From Diploptera punctata (lineage: Eukaryota > Arthropoda > Insecta > Blattodea > Blaberidae): a stretch of 64,000 nt of DNA. The stretch spans positions 548,501 to 612,500 of the forward strand of contig JASPKZ010005705.1 of NCBI GenBank assembly GCA_030220185.1. Direction: 5' to 3'. The translations under genes and the position numbers were made by a program. Below, in pieces: positions 43,341-54,884 of this stretch (the first letter of the stretch is position 1; every line of letters starts with the position of its first letter). The notes beneath the pieces were generated by a model. The model had not been told where the DNA came from. It saw only the letters and a list, made by a program, of their open reading frames with translations, and did no database searches.

Positions 43341-44530
43341 TTATTTATGTAGGCCTACAGATTTTTAATGTTTACACATCACATCTTTCTGTGCCTAAAG
43401 TTTTATTTTCTTTCTCTACTCGTCTCTATCCATCCAGTCCATGTCCTCCAGTCCTCTTGTTCTCATTCCAGTTCTTATTTCTTGCATTCACGAGTTTCGA
43501 GGTCTTCCTTTCCTTCTTCTTCCAGGTGGGCACCATTCCAATGTTTTTCTGGGTAACCTTTCTTCTTACATTCGTTGTACATGTCCATACCAATTTAATT
43601 TCTTATATCATATACTATTGAATATCTAATATTCATTTTTCGCGTATGATAGTATTTCTTTTCTTTCTTTTTTTAATTTTGAACATCTTGCTGCACTCCT
43701 CAAGAAATTCATTTCCATCGACATAAGTTTTTGTTCTAAGTTTTTATTGAATTTTCAAACTTCAGCTCCACATGTGACAGTACTTCTCACTACTGAATTA
43801 TATATTTGTAAGTTATTTTTCCTATTTATATGTCTGTTCCATAAGACTCCATTTGTTATTGCTGTCATTGCTTTACCTTTATTTATTCTGTTCTTAATAT
43901 CGCTTTCTTGTTTATCCTATTTATCTACTTTTACTCCCAGATACTCAAATTCTCACATCCTCAATATACACCTTTAGATTTTCTATTATTAAATCTTCGG
44001 TTTTGGCTCCACATCCCATATAAAATGTTTTTTTTTAAATTTATTTTCAAACCCCAGTTGTTGTATTCGTCCAATAATTTTCTGAACATAAACTCCATGT
44101 CTTCATATTCTTGAGCAATTATTATCTGGTCATCCGCAAATAACAGTGTATATATTGTATCCGTTGATTCATCTCCAATTGGTACTCCCATTACTGAACA
44201 TTTGTTGCTCCTGTTTGACAGTGCTGTATGTATAAATACCTTAAACAATGTGAGTGATATGCTACAACCTTGACGAAGGTCTTTTGTTACTTTAATTTCT
44301 TCTGATACACATTTTCCAATTTTAATTTTATATACTGTGTTTTTATACAATTTTTTATTGAATTAATAATTGTATCGTTTATGGCCAAATCTTCTAATGC
44401 TTCCCACAACTATTGTAAAGGTACTGCGTCATATGCTTTTTTTAAATCCACATATGTAAAATGAACTTGTTGGTTATTATTAGTCTTTTCAATCAATTGT
44501 TTTATCATATCAATCAATCGTTCTTAATTG
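43341..44530 (-). mobile_element. RTE-like relic with RT domain
   Basis: Minus strand, 5' to 3': palm motif A FTYVDLKKAYDAVP (about 44430), YKNTVYKIKIGKCVSEEIKV, TKDLRQGCSISLTLFKVFIH, the catalytic-site motif LFADDQIIIA (about 44130), EYNNWGLKINLKK, then frameshifted C-terminal blocks down to the complement of CATCCAGTCCATGTCCTCC near 43440. Catalytic Asp residues remain but the frame is broken repeatedly. It ends in the AAT tail. Confidence 0.8.
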
Positions 44531-44554
44531 TTTAATAATAATAATTGTATTGTA

Positions 44555-44949
44555 TTGTAAGCCTATGTTTTCCTTTACAGAGATTTAGGCGCTCTCCCCC
44601 TACAGGGAAGAATTTGGACCATACTAATTTTAGTTACACTTGTTTTCGTATAGATGTCATTTTGAGTGGTACGTGGTCATCGTTCCGCCTCATACTGACA
44701 TCTAGGAAACCAAGGTAATATAGGACGGGAAAATTCGGTAAATTTTGCTTAGAAGCCTTTTCATTCAGGCTTAAGGATTTTTTACGAGCCTGAAAATCTT
44801 TAGACTCGGGACCCACGGCTTAAAGTCCCTCCCGGAGGACTTGCTCCTTGGATTGTTCCGTCCTAAAAATCCATCGACCCCGGCCGGGTTTGAACCCGCG
44901 ACCTTCGGGACCAGAGGCAAGGAGCATAACCACTAGTCCACCGCGGCCG
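44555..44949 (-). repeat. SINE family E, full length
   Basis: The best family E copy: head (complement of CCACTAGTCCACCGCGGCCG), B box complement GGGTTTGAACCCG, AGGACTTGCTCCTTGGATTG, AATTCGGTAAATTTTGCTTA, and the distal CGCTCTCCCCCTACAGGGA block. The head abuts (AAT)n at 44950-45015. Confidence 0.9.

Positions 44950-45015
<66 letters not shown>
44950..45015. repeat. (AAT)n microsatellite
   Basis: About 22 perfect AAT units next to the SINE E head. Confidence 0.95.
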
Positions 45016-45019
<4 letters not shown>

Positions 45020-45089
45020 TTTAATCTAAAAGAAGGAATACCTTTGTCTATTGAAAAACGTAGAATTTCGTACATGCAGTAAACATTTC

Positions 45090-45800
45090 TTATGTGGGAC
45101 GAACACTGTATGCCTTCATCCTTCGTAATCACTGCGAGAATCCCGGAACTTCTTATTCTCGAGCTCTTGTTACCGGTACACGAGACTCTCGTAGCCGCAC
45201 TCCCTTTCAGTCGCTCTCGCTTACGACTTTATTATGCTACATTTGTGTTCTCAATGTTATTTGCGTGGATCATATGAACCGAAAGTGCCTTTCTGCGGTT
45301 CAGTATGGTATCTTTGTTCTCCTCCCTACTACAGAACATTTATGAAATATGCCAATGTCCTGTGTTCCTTGTGCTTACCCCTCCCCTTTCCGCCGCGCAT
45401 CTCTATGGCGCATATCCCCTCTACTTGCGAACCTTTATATACACTGTACTCTTACCGAACATTATCATTCGATCAGCCTAGCAACCGGCGTTTGGTTATT
45501 TAAAGACGGATTCAAAGGTGGAATCCAGTTCCAGCTCACCATGCGACTGGAAGGTTAATATGGTGGTCTACATAGACAAGTTGATGGAGGCCGAGAAGAG
45601 GTCTGTTTTGAGTTAGTCCAGCAATGTACGGAAGAAGTGATTCCTAAAGCTTGGACACGTGTGTGAGTGTGGTATTATGTATGGCATGTTATTTCTTCAG
45701 TTATTTTTACAGCTACGCTTGGTCGTTTGATCAAGAATTCTCTTTTGTTATTAATTTATTGTTTTATTTAAAACCAACTTGTTTATATTAAAAGGTTATC
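45090..45800. repeat. Unclassified dispersed repeat, copy 1
   Basis: Shares ordered phrases with 61.1-61.4 kb: GAACCGAAAGTGC with a following GGTTC, a CTCCTCCCTACTACAGAAC block, TATGCCAAT, a CCCCTCCC stretch and ATCATTCGATCA. It contains a TATA-like CCTTTATATACACTG at 45440. The base composition is much richer in G+C than its surroundings. It could be a solo LTR, but no TG...CA ends or duplication could be fixed. Confidence 0.5.
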
Positions 45801-46527
45801 TTTTTAAACAAACGCCCCTCAGTTATTATTCTAGTATAAGTAGTTGTTCACTCTCCTATACAAAAATCACTCATTGTATGCTTTTAATAATCTGTATCTA
45901 TACATGTATATATGTTCATCAGGAAAAGAAAGATGAATTAATAGCTGCCTTTCATGGGCCCGAGGCGAGCTGCTTTCTTACTGATAACTTCTTCGAATAT
46001 CAGGACCACGTTAATAAATGCAGCAAATTACAAAGTCCGATCCCGGACAAGTGTTACGCTGAGTGTAGTTTGCTTTCTAAACCCACAAATGGTAGCAGTA
46101 GCGTAGTGTGGTTAACTTACCTACAAATGATAGGCAGAACGTGGTTTCGTTTTCTTAAAAAGACGCCACAAATGGTAACAGAGCGCTGGTTTCTTGCCAG
46201 CACACATATATTCATAAATTTGGAATATGCATTATAGCCCTATACGTTCTCAGTTCCAAATATTCTCAAAATGTCGCTCCTCTATTTTTCAGAGCTAATT
46301 ACTCGACTACGTGCTCTTATAACATATTTATCATCGATCAAATCTTATTTTAATTTCCCATAAATATCATTAACGCCTACTTCAAAACAAAACTAATACT
46401 TTGTTTGCAAATTACAACAGTTTATTTATTTATTATTTGGACTTTTTACTAGTGTATGATAGTAACAATTTTGTACTGATGATGGAGGAATCTACACTGA
46501 ATAATTCAATATATCATGATTTTTGAT
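45801..46527. other. Unclassified; 100-codon frame of unknown origin
   Basis: The frame around 45900-46237 includes PDKCYAECSLLSKPTNGSSS but matches nothing I know. The left flank of the GR-D pseudogene follows. No receptor N-terminus was found here. Confidence 0.35.
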
Positions 46528-46778
46528 TCAACAGTAACATGCATTAAATTTATTGACTTCGCATTTTCATAAAGCATCGTTTCAAAATATTCAATTTTCA
46601 TCACTAATGGGAATTTCTGACGATGACATGAAATGGTAAAAGATATTATGCTTAAATTGAATAATTCTTCAACAGAAATAAATATAATTTCTGATATTAA
46701 GTTTCAAGATTACATTCAAATATACATTTTAAAATATTTCAAATGAAGAAAAAGTATTAAATTTATACGACGTTGCAA

Positions 46779-47150
46779 TCTATCTATAATAGCGAAGCCC
46801 AGTGTTGAGCTGTAGCTTCTCCTTTGCAAGGAGTTATTAGACCAAGTTAATGTTTAATTACCTTATTTGCTCGTTGATGTCATGAATGGCATGCAGTTAA
46901 CATACCGACTCAATGAGACATCTAACAGGCAACTAACGTAGCCTATTACCAGGATGTTGAGGTCGGTAAATTTTGCTTAGAGGCCTTTTTATTCAGGTTA
47001 TGAGCCTGAAACAGAGTCGGGACTCTCGGCTTAAAATCCATTCCGGAGAACTTGCTCCTTGGATTTTTCCGTCCTAAAAAAAATCCATCGACCCCGGGAA
47101 CCTTAGAATCAGAAGCAAGAAGCATTACCACTAGTCCACCGCGGCCGATG
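46779..47150 (-). repeat. SINE family E inserted in GR-D
   Basis: A full minus copy whose duplication is part of the receptor codons: ACGACGTTGCAA (46767-46778) and ACGATGTTGCAA (47151-47162), one mismatch. The head (complement of AGTCCACCGCGGCCG) is at the right end. Confidence 0.9.
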
Positions 47151-47293
47151 ACGATGTTGCAAAGATGTTGTTAAATACAACTTATGGCTTGCCTACATTA
47201 AAAAAAATGACATCACTGCTGTAATTATAATTCAATAGTTGTGCATCTCTTTAATGGAAACTTTGGAATTAAATTATATAGAAGCTTATGGTA

Positions 47294-47429
47294 TAACATT
47301 ATCCATGATACGAGGGAAGTAGATTATACAGGGATGATTCGAACACATTAGCTCAGGATAGGGATATATGGAGAGCTTATGTCCGCGCGGCCAAGAACCT
47401 ACGGGTTCGATAGTGTCAGTGAGTAAGTT
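47294..47429 (+). mobile_element. 136-bp non-LTR 3' end inserted in GR-D
   Basis: It starts within the GAGGGAAGTAGATTATACAG block and runs through GGATATATGGAGAGCTTATG, ACCTACGGGTTCGATAGTGT and a GTGAGTAAGTTA tail. It is flanked by AGAAGCTTATGGTA (47280-47293) and AGAAGCTCACGGTA (47430-47443), a 14-bp duplication with two mismatches. Confidence 0.85.
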
Positions 47430-47807
47430 AGAAGCTCACGGTAATTCAAAGGAGGCTCTGGGATTGACCCTATTGTCGACTTGTGTTATGCTAGCAAGGA
47501 TATGTTCATAACGACTTCATTTCAAATAGCGAGCGCTGAAGCAAAAAGAACTGGAATACTGGTACAGAAGTTGATGTTAAGCCTTGATGGTTCAAAAAGT
47601 TTGAAACAATTCTCGCATCAGTTGCTCCATTATAACTTTAGTTCACAGCTCGTGAATTTTTCACTCTGGATTCCACCCACATTATTTCATTTTCTTGTTG
47701 GAGCGGTTACAACGTATTTAGTGATACTTATTCAGTTTACGTTCAATGTCTTCATAGCCTTTTTACGATATGCATTAACCTATAGATGGGTAACATGCGC
47801 CCATATC

Positions 47808-47838
47808 CCCCCCTCTCTCTCTCTCTCTCTCTCTGCCT
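47808..47838. repeat. (CT)n microsatellite
   Basis: About 28 bp of CT repeat just past the GR-D signature. Confidence 0.85.
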
Positions 47839-47864
47839 CCTTTTTTAAGCCAGATAACGTCAAT

Positions 47865-48115
47865 AGGATCTTTAGGATGGAAAAATCCAAGGGACAAATT
47901 GTACGGAGGGATATTAAGCCGTGGTCCCGAATCTTTAAATTTCCAGGTTCTTAAATTAACTTCTAGCCAGAAAAAAGAGTCTAATTAGCAAAATTTAACC
48001 GACCTTCATCCATCCAATTAATACCTAAGTTACCTACCAGATGTCCCTTGAGACGACAACGCTGACCACACGTCATTCATGACTTCTGTAGGGAAATAAG
48101 AGTAACTAAATCAGA
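47865..48115 (+). repeat. SINE family E, headless copy
   Basis: TTTAGGATGGAAAAATCCAA, TTAAGCCGTGGTCCCGAATC, GCAAAATTTAACCGACCTTC and GTAGGGAAATAAGAGTAACT run in family E order; the tRNA-like head is missing. Confidence 0.75.
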
Positions 48116-48189
48116 TTTTGTAAATGTATTTCCTGTAATTCCTAAATGAAATATAGGGCAGCAGTTAAGTTCCTCCAGCCAGCCATTTC

Positions 48190-48845
48190 ATTTGTTTACA
48201 GCTTTTCCCTCTTTCCTTTCTCTACTGTTCACTTCCAAATTTTCCTAGGTCGTCCCCCCTTTCTTACTCCTTTGCGGATTCCAATCTAGTGCAGTCTTCT
48301 CGATGGCTCCATCGAGAAGCCATGTGTGGTCTATCCAATTCCACTTTCTTTGTTTTATTTGGTGACATATTGGAGATAGGTTGGTTTTTCTCCGCTTTTT
48401 TCATTTGATATTATTTTCGGCCATCTTATATTTAAAATACGCCTCAGACATCTGTTTATAAAGGTCTGCAACTTTTTATTCATTGCTTCCGTAACTTTCT
48501 ATGTTTCGCAACGTAGAGGAAGACTGATTTACGTTAGTGCAGAACAGTCTAAATTTTGTCTTCAAAAAGATGTTCATAGTTTCCATATGGGGTATAACCG
48601 CGCAAATGCTCCATTTGCTAGACGAATTTGTCTTTTTTATATTTTCTTCTGCTCCTCCGGTTTTTGTAACCATACTTCCTAAATATATGAAGGATTGGTT
48701 AAAAAAACCCAAAAAGGGGAGGGCATAAAATTTAATAAAATAATAATTATTATTTTCATTGTCCTTTTTTCTTTCCGGGTTAAGCCTTGGAAGCCCCAAA
48801 GGACTAAACGTCAACTTTGTTGTATTCAACTCTTTGTTGTATTAA
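48190..48845 (-). mobile_element. Non-LTR relic of a third family (BovB/RTE-like)
   Basis: Minus strand: FIYLGSMVTKTGGAEENIKK (48.63-48.70 kb), MNIFLKTKFRLFCTNVNQSS, then decayed LQTFINRCLRRILNI-RWP (48.42-48.47), a HWIGIRK-type block and GGRPRKIWK near 48.24 kb. The order is the thumb and C-terminus of an RTE/BovB-like element different from the other two families here. There is no catalytic motif. Confidence 0.75.
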
Positions 48846-49509
48846 AATAAAATAAGTCTTTCGAAGAAATATATTTTTACGTAACAATGTATCTGCCCGT
48901 GAGAAAATGTAAACTTTGTAAGTAATTATAACGATGACATCAGAATACTTTCTCTTTCGACAGATATATTTAGACTCTTAACAATATTGAGCATTTATTG
49001 ACGTATTCAAGTTTTTTGAGCTATCATTTGAATGAACATTTTCTTCTCATTAACATTACATAGATGTGAATCGATACAGTAGTGCATTTATGTTATGATA
49101 AAAAATATTAATGATAGTTCAATAGTAGGCCTATATTAAGCACCTATCGATTGGTCATAAAATAATATTTTATCCTTAAACTATCATTTAATTATATGTC
49201 TGCATAAACGCTGTGGATGCAATAAAACAAATATAAGTTATCAATGGTTCCTATCTATCAAAACGATAAGGCGTTGGTTCACGTATTCATAATTGCAGTC
49301 GGACACGAAAACTAATATTCAGTTGCATAAAACAGTTTACTTACCATGTTACTCAGTGATTGTAGGAAATATATTGTATTCATGTAAAAATGAAAACGTT
49401 TACATAATGACAAAACGGATAATCAAATGATATTGCAATATTCCAAAACTAAAACCACGAAAATTAATGTAAAGAAAATTGAAAAGCTATTTTAATTGAT
49501 ATTAAGATA
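48846..49509. other. No recognised feature
   Basis: AT-rich; nothing identifiable. Confidence 0.45.
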
Positions 49510-49625
49510 CTCAAACAGATGTTAAGATATCACCCTGGAGGAAGAAGAAGACCAGAACGTCCACTCAAAAGACTTTTGGATGACATTTCTATTGATGCCG
49601 AAACAGGTCAACAAATGGACTAAAT
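49510..49625 (+). mobile_element. Non-LTR 3' scrap
   Basis: One frame reads HPGGRRRPERPLKRLLDDIS followed by IDAETGQQMD, the C-terminal GRP..RLLD block of a non-LTR element. An ATGATGATAATGATGATATA tail follows. Confidence 0.65.
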
Positions 49626-50514
49626 TCGTGAATGGACTATGATGATAATGATGATATATATATATATATAAGATATTTAACAAATTGTCAAATTATTACT
49701 TACAATGTTTAATGCATACTTAAAAAATATATAAAATATATGTTTTGTGAATTTAATATATCTTCACACCATCGCGTCTTCAATTAAATAAGAAAAAAGA
49801 GTGAAGAACAATACTGAGAAAAGTTTCTAATTTAACAAATGTTTTGTTGAAAGCCAACATCCCGTTTTCTTCATTAGCCAATCTGATACTGGTGATATAA
49901 AGATAAATTAATTTCAAATGTATGTTACTTGTAATAGTGGGGGATATTAGATCACGCAATTCTAGGTAAGTCAACAAACAGAATTTAATTTTATGTATTA
50001 CTCTACTGTCAAGAAATTCGATACTTAAAAACATTTTGTTAGGCGCGTGCAACAGAAAGCTCTTCACAGAACGGAAATATAATAATGTTCGCGATTAAAA
50101 TGATCAATTTTAATGAACAGTCCTATAATGGAATCAAGAGTTAAATAACAGTTAAAATTCTACAAAACTGTTAGTGAAAAAAATGTAAATATCGGAAGGC
50201 TGTATTTTATTATACCTATTAATTGGAAGTGAAAATAACTAGGGCATAATATATTACTATACACTGTGTTTTTGTATATTTTTACACAAATTCAAGTAAT
50301 TTTCATCAATTTGTTTCACTATTGCTTCATTACAAACCTTAAATAAATTGAAACAATATATCTTACAAGATACATTGCCAATTCAATGGTTAATTTAAAA
50401 AAATCATCAAATAGCTATATTCAAGAAACGATTTATAAGTAATTAAAAAATATATCTATTCAATATGGACGATAATGTAAACGCATGCAGAATTACAAGT
50501 AAACATAACTCCAA
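49626..50514. other. No recognised feature
   Basis: AT-rich, with a short (TA)n at 49657-49670. A 95-codon minus frame at 49780-50067 has no family I recognise. Confidence 0.4.
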
Positions 50515-50640
50515 CCCCATGGCGCGACAGGCCTAGAAGGCCCTTGGTCTACCAGTCTGCTGCTGGCATCGTATCCACATGTGTTAATCACATAAATGGA
50601 CGATCTTTCAGCTAGTATAGGAGCGACACGTGAAACAAGA
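50515..50640 (-). repeat. SINE family C 3' fragment
   Basis: AGAAGGCCCTTGGTCTACCA, CATCGTATCCACATGTGTTA and AGCTAGTATAGGAGCGACAC match the distal part of the family C copy at 54.9 kb. No head is present. Confidence 0.75.
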
Positions 50641-51488
50641 AAACATCGATTGACAAACTAAACAAATTCGAAGAAAGAGAATAAAATGTAATTGTTAGTA
50701 AAAATCAAGTGAGTTTTAAACATGTATTTAGTGACTTCAAAATAATATTCCAAAATGAGTTATTTAGTTCGAAGAAGAATAAATTGATTTTAATGTTATT
50801 GAATAAGTGACTCCTCGAAAGATAACCAATTCAAGAAAATAACAAACAGATGTGATGCTGAAAACTATCTTGTTAGTGTATTATGATAATAATGTTTTAC
50901 TCATATTTGTTTAGTTTTCGATGAATAATGATGCTAAATAATTATTTTTAAAAATACCGTTCATCAAATGGAACTAATTAAAACATTAATAAACCATCTG
51001 ACATGTAGACCTATTCATAGATGAATAAACTAGTGTGTAGTTTCTAGAATAGAACATTATTGTTTAATGAACTACCCATCAATTGGAACTACTTCAAAGT
51101 TTAGTAATCGATAGAAGTGTTAAGAATAAATGAAGTAATTTGTTCTCCTCTATTAAATATTCTACAACTCTACAGAATAAAGTTTCTTCAATTCTAAATA
51201 GTTCAAATTGTATTATATTGGGTGAACTCTTACTGAATAGACTGTTCGCTTTAGTTATATTGATGGAAATTTAAAATTAGCAATATATACAATATTGTGA
51301 ATAAATTTACATCAATCAAGAATAATTATTTTCTTTACAAAATGTGACTTTTCGATTTCAATAATAGTCGGATGTATACGTATATGACTGCATCCATACA
51401 TCTAGCATTTAAAGAAGAGAACGAATTCAAACGCACAATGGATATTTTAAATGCGATCAAATAAGAAAGTAAAACTGATTTGGAAGTC
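50641..51488. other. 5' flank of GR-E
   Basis: AT-rich, unclassified. It should include the GR-E promoter. Confidence 0.4.
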
Positions 51489-52860
51489 ATGTTAAAAAAT
51501 AGGAATATATTTGAAAGTAATTCAGTATCTGACATTAAATCCAAAACAAGCGTTACGGATAAAAATATATATTCAGCAATTACACCGATTTTATATATAT
51601 CCAAAGTAATAGGGATAGCACCTTTCGATTGTACAACAGGCCGAGCGACAATTGGATCGAGCATATATTCTCTTTGTATCTTCTTCGCAATTTTATCTTG
51701 GTTTATCTACGATGTCCTGTGGAATATATGGTATAATTATCCGCATATCTCCTACACCATCATAGTCCCGCACATCTTCAAAATGACATTATCATTCTCT
51801 TCTGTACTTATCACACTACTTATTTTCTCTACCGTTCATCGTAATAAATTCTATGCTATTCTTTCTAGAATATCAGCTATTGATGCAGTTCTTCTGAACT
51901 CCAAAACTTTATCGAATTCAATGTATAGGAAGACGAAAATATTCTTAATTGTAGAACTTCTAGTGGTACTTCCTATTTACCTGATATTATTCTTCAGTGA
52001 ACGAATCGTATGGACGGGGAAGTTAGATAATTTAAATTATTTACTTGAATATTTTGTCCATGTAATTGGAACTGTGATGGATTTACAATTCATAGACCTT
52101 GCGTTGCTTCTAAAAAACAGGTATTGTTTAGTGAACAAGGAGCTTCTGAAGTTGTACAATATATTAAGTGATGAAATGGAATGGACATTAATAGAAATCA
52201 AATCTAAACACATTGTAAGTGTAAATCCACCCCGACACGTGGATCAGTACCCGTGTGGAAATTTCAATCCAAGATGTACAGGACTGAATACTAAAAATAA
52301 CACAGATTCTTACATAACTCAAACTGTAACACAAAATGAGAAGATTCTGAAATTAAAGAAAGTGCATAGTTGTCTCTATGAAACAGCACATTACATTAAT
52401 TCTTGTTATTGTCTGCCAATACTTTTAGAACTTACTTTCATTTTTGGATCTGTAATTCAGAGCTTGTACAATTCTGTGATAGTAAGCATGAAGCTTGAAA
52501 ATTTAAATACATATGGCAATGACACTGAGGTTGTGATTTTGTGCATTGGTTGGGCACTGGTTAGATTGACCAGGATGGTATGTACCACAACATCATGCCA
52601 GTTGGCAAGTAATGAAGCCAACCGTACCGGAATACTGGTACATAAGTTGATGTTGGACAATGGTGACGAATCAAAGTGTTTGAAAGATTTCTCTCAGCAG
52701 TTGCTTCATTATAAACTTCAGTTTACACATTGTTATGGATAGTTTAATTTTGGATTCAACAGTACTTCACTCTGTAGCAGCGACTGTTACATACCTATCT
52801 GGTGATACTCTTGCAATTTCAACTTGTGGCTTCAAACGCAAATTCCACTAATAAGTAAAA
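51489..52860 (+). pseudogene. Gustatory receptor GR-E, C-terminally broken
   Basis: Intact from ATG 51489 (MLKNRNIFES) for 417 residues to a premature stop at 52742. Blocks: KNIYSAITPILYISKVIGIA, SYTIIVPHIFKM, EYFVHVIGTVMDLQFIDLAL, a long third intracellular loop, LKKVHSCLYETAHYINSCY, TFIFGSVIQSLYNS, SCQLASNEANRTGILVHKLM and FSQQLLHYKLQFTHC. The frame then ends just before TM7. The TM7 region persists to about 52860 in other frames, with GTGATACTCTTGCAATTTCA corresponding to the VILLQF end of the family signature, but it carries at least two separate lesions near 52738 and 52790. These are not in homopolymers, so inactivation is probably real. It is closest to GR-A by eye. Confidence 0.9.
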
Positions 52861-52889
52861 TAAATGATTACCCTTTTGTCTTATATCCA

Positions 52890-53580
52890 TAAAGTTACAG
52901 ATCGTATAGGTAAAATCCTTTAGAAACACCAAATTAAAATCGTATATAGAACTACTAAAAAAACTTCATGAATATTTTAGAATTCGTCATTCTATTTTTT
53001 TATTAAAAATATTAGAAGATTTCTAAACTTTTCGGTGGTGTGTATCGTATCCCATGCAGTTGTGGAAAGTTTATATTGGAACTACTAAACGATCAGTTAA
53101 TACCAGGATCAAAGAACACATAAGACACTGTCAACATGTTCAATCAGAGAAATCTGCTGTAGCTCAACATTTTTATAATAATACAAATCACATTATTTTA
53201 TTTAATGACACTCAGGTTTTATGTAATAATATACATTATTATACACGATTAAACATAGAAGGTATAGAGATATATAAACGAACAAAATTTTAACAGAAAA
53301 GAGGAAGGTTTGGGAATCAATAAAACAAGGTATCCTGCCCTAGAAAATGTCAGATGAAACCTTACGACAAATATAGTAAGTCATGGTGTAATAGCATGAC
53401 AACAACCAATGTGCGAGCTGCTCTACGTATAACACTAATCAATTAGGAATTATTTACTCAGATACATAGTTACAATCAAATTAAACAAATTAACAGCAGT
53501 TTACTACGAGAATTTAAACAAACAATATCTCCTGAAGATGCCAACCACAGCAGGTGATGAAACGTCAAGACAACAACACC
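52890..53580 (+). mobile_element. Penelope-like element 3' relic (GIY-YIG end)
   Basis: Plus strand: DRIGKIL-stop-KHQIKIVYRTTKK (the linker of Penelope-like RTs), GVYRIPCSC, then after one frameshift KVYIGTTKRSVNTRIKEHIR, EKSAVAQHFYNNTNHI, and a stop at 53293. C-C spacing before K-VYIG-T and the following R....R..EH is the GIY-YIG nuclease of Penelope-like elements. The RT itself is missing. It lies about 30 bp past the ruined GR-E 3' end. The 3' UTR keeps a ribozyme-like motif (separate entry). Confidence 0.85.
53532..53566 (+). ncRNA. Hammerhead-ribozyme-like motif in the Penelope 3' region
   Basis: CTGAAGA at 53532-53538 fits the CUGANGA core. GAAACGTC at 53559-53566 fits the GAAA core followed by the very short stem III and cleavage triplet typical of Penelope-associated minimal hammerheads. 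The 20 nt between could form a weak stem II (AT.C.ACC with GGTGAT). Such ribozymes are known from Penelope-like elements. Here pairing is imperfect, so activity is doubtful. Confidence 0.5.
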
Positions 53581-53629
53581 GCAAGACACGGCCAAGAATC
53601 CCGAAAAGGTATTTTAAAATACTACCCTT

Positions 53630-53765
53630 TTCTTCATCGTCCTGGTGGCACCATGGATCTTGGGTCGATTCAATCTCTGACTAATATGAGTACTAAATGC
53701 TGTCCGCTCTTAAAGTGGTCCTCATCAAAACAACTTTTCATTGGCTATGGATACCGACGTATGTT
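53630..53765 (+). repeat. SINE family D fragment
   Basis: TCCTGGTGGCACCATGGATC, TGGGTCGATTCAATCTCTGA and CTAATATGAGTACTAAATGC match in order the body of SINE D at 9430-9500. There is no head. Confidence 0.7.
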
Positions 53766-54870
53766 GTAGAAGCAATAAGTACGCGAAAAGTAGTTCCCTT
53801 CATTAAATTAAAAATATGTCCTCTGAATATATTTGTTATTCTTCGTGAATGAAAATAATAATATTCAAAACATAGAAAACATTCTAAAATATACCTAATC
53901 AATAATTACAACTTAAAATAGTTTATTATATATGACCATGGGTGATGCATTTAAGTCATGCTTCCGTCGATTCTCATGAAACAAAACGGCTGAAAGTATC
54001 GAGTCTTCTGTTGCCGAGTCGTCATCTCCTTGCCAAAAGTAATTGTGGCGCGAATAGCGGAAGGATACAATTGGCGTTTTTTGATGTTAGGATCACTCTA
54101 AGAGCGGACATGTTGTGGCGGTGAAGGTGCATTTTACACAATAATTAAATATTGTATTATTACCTTATTATATGTTTAAAATTTAAAAAATAAATAAAAA
54201 TATCAACAGAGTAAAAATTTGTTATTATATATTATTAATATGTTTATATTTACGTGTAGATTATGTTTCGATCGTCAAAAACATCATTCTTCAAATGAAG
54301 ATAATAAAACGAGTAATTTCTAAAGTGAATGTCGAAAACAAACTTTAATCGCATTATTACATATCACAAAATAAACACAATTACAATCTCACGAAATTCC
54401 TTAGGGACAACACCATATTCACATTATAGAATGTATATACCGCATGTTTCATAACCCCCTTTCTTTCTTCATGTGTATTTGTTTCTTCCTTTAAATTATT
54501 GTATGACTTGACTAATCATTACTATCATTATACATATTTCAATATTTATCATTCGTTAAACATGATGTAATTTGTATAGAATTAAATAATTATATTTTGA
54601 CATTATATTGTATTTATACTTTTAATTTATTATTACTAGGGAGCTGATTTTTAAGTTCTAAAAACTAAGATTGCAACATAGTATAGTGATAAAATGAATA
54701 TACTAAATCTTTATATGCATTCAACTGACTATTTTATAATAAGTTATAACTTACAAAAAAATCTCAATACTTTGTATGGGTTCTAGTAATATTACATTTA
54801 TATCATACGTCTTATTTTTAAATTAAAAATAAACAATGTAAATAGAAAATTATTTATTTTAATTTAAAAG
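53766..54870. other. No recognised feature
   Basis: AT-rich; a less AT-rich patch at 53936-54125 has no family I recognise. Confidence 0.45.
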
Positions 54871-54884
54871 TAAGTTGTGTAATA

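Larger units (their letters stand above)
46528..47760 (+). pseudogene. Gustatory receptor GR-D, shattered by two retroposons
   Basis: Receptor blocks in order: TVTCIKFIDFAF (compare GTVMDLQFIDLAL in GR-E), MGISDDDMKW followed by a stop (compare GISENDMEW in GR-B), a YDV-A piece at 46765, then after a SINE DVAKMLLNTTYGLPT (compare DVAELVKSCFGLPI in GR-A). After a second insert come ITTSFQIASAEAKRTGILVQ, KLMLSLDGSKSLKQFSHQLL-HY and a TYLVILIQF signature near 47720-47745. The N-terminal half (TM1-3) was not found. There are many stops and frameshifts. It is a clear pseudogene of the cluster family; the last exon region is the best preserved. Confidence 0.9.

Noticed and set aside
49780..50067. 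A 95-codon minus frame containing LANEEN, faintly like the receptor ANRTG motif
   Set aside because: No flanking receptor blocks in order; the likeness is a few residues only.
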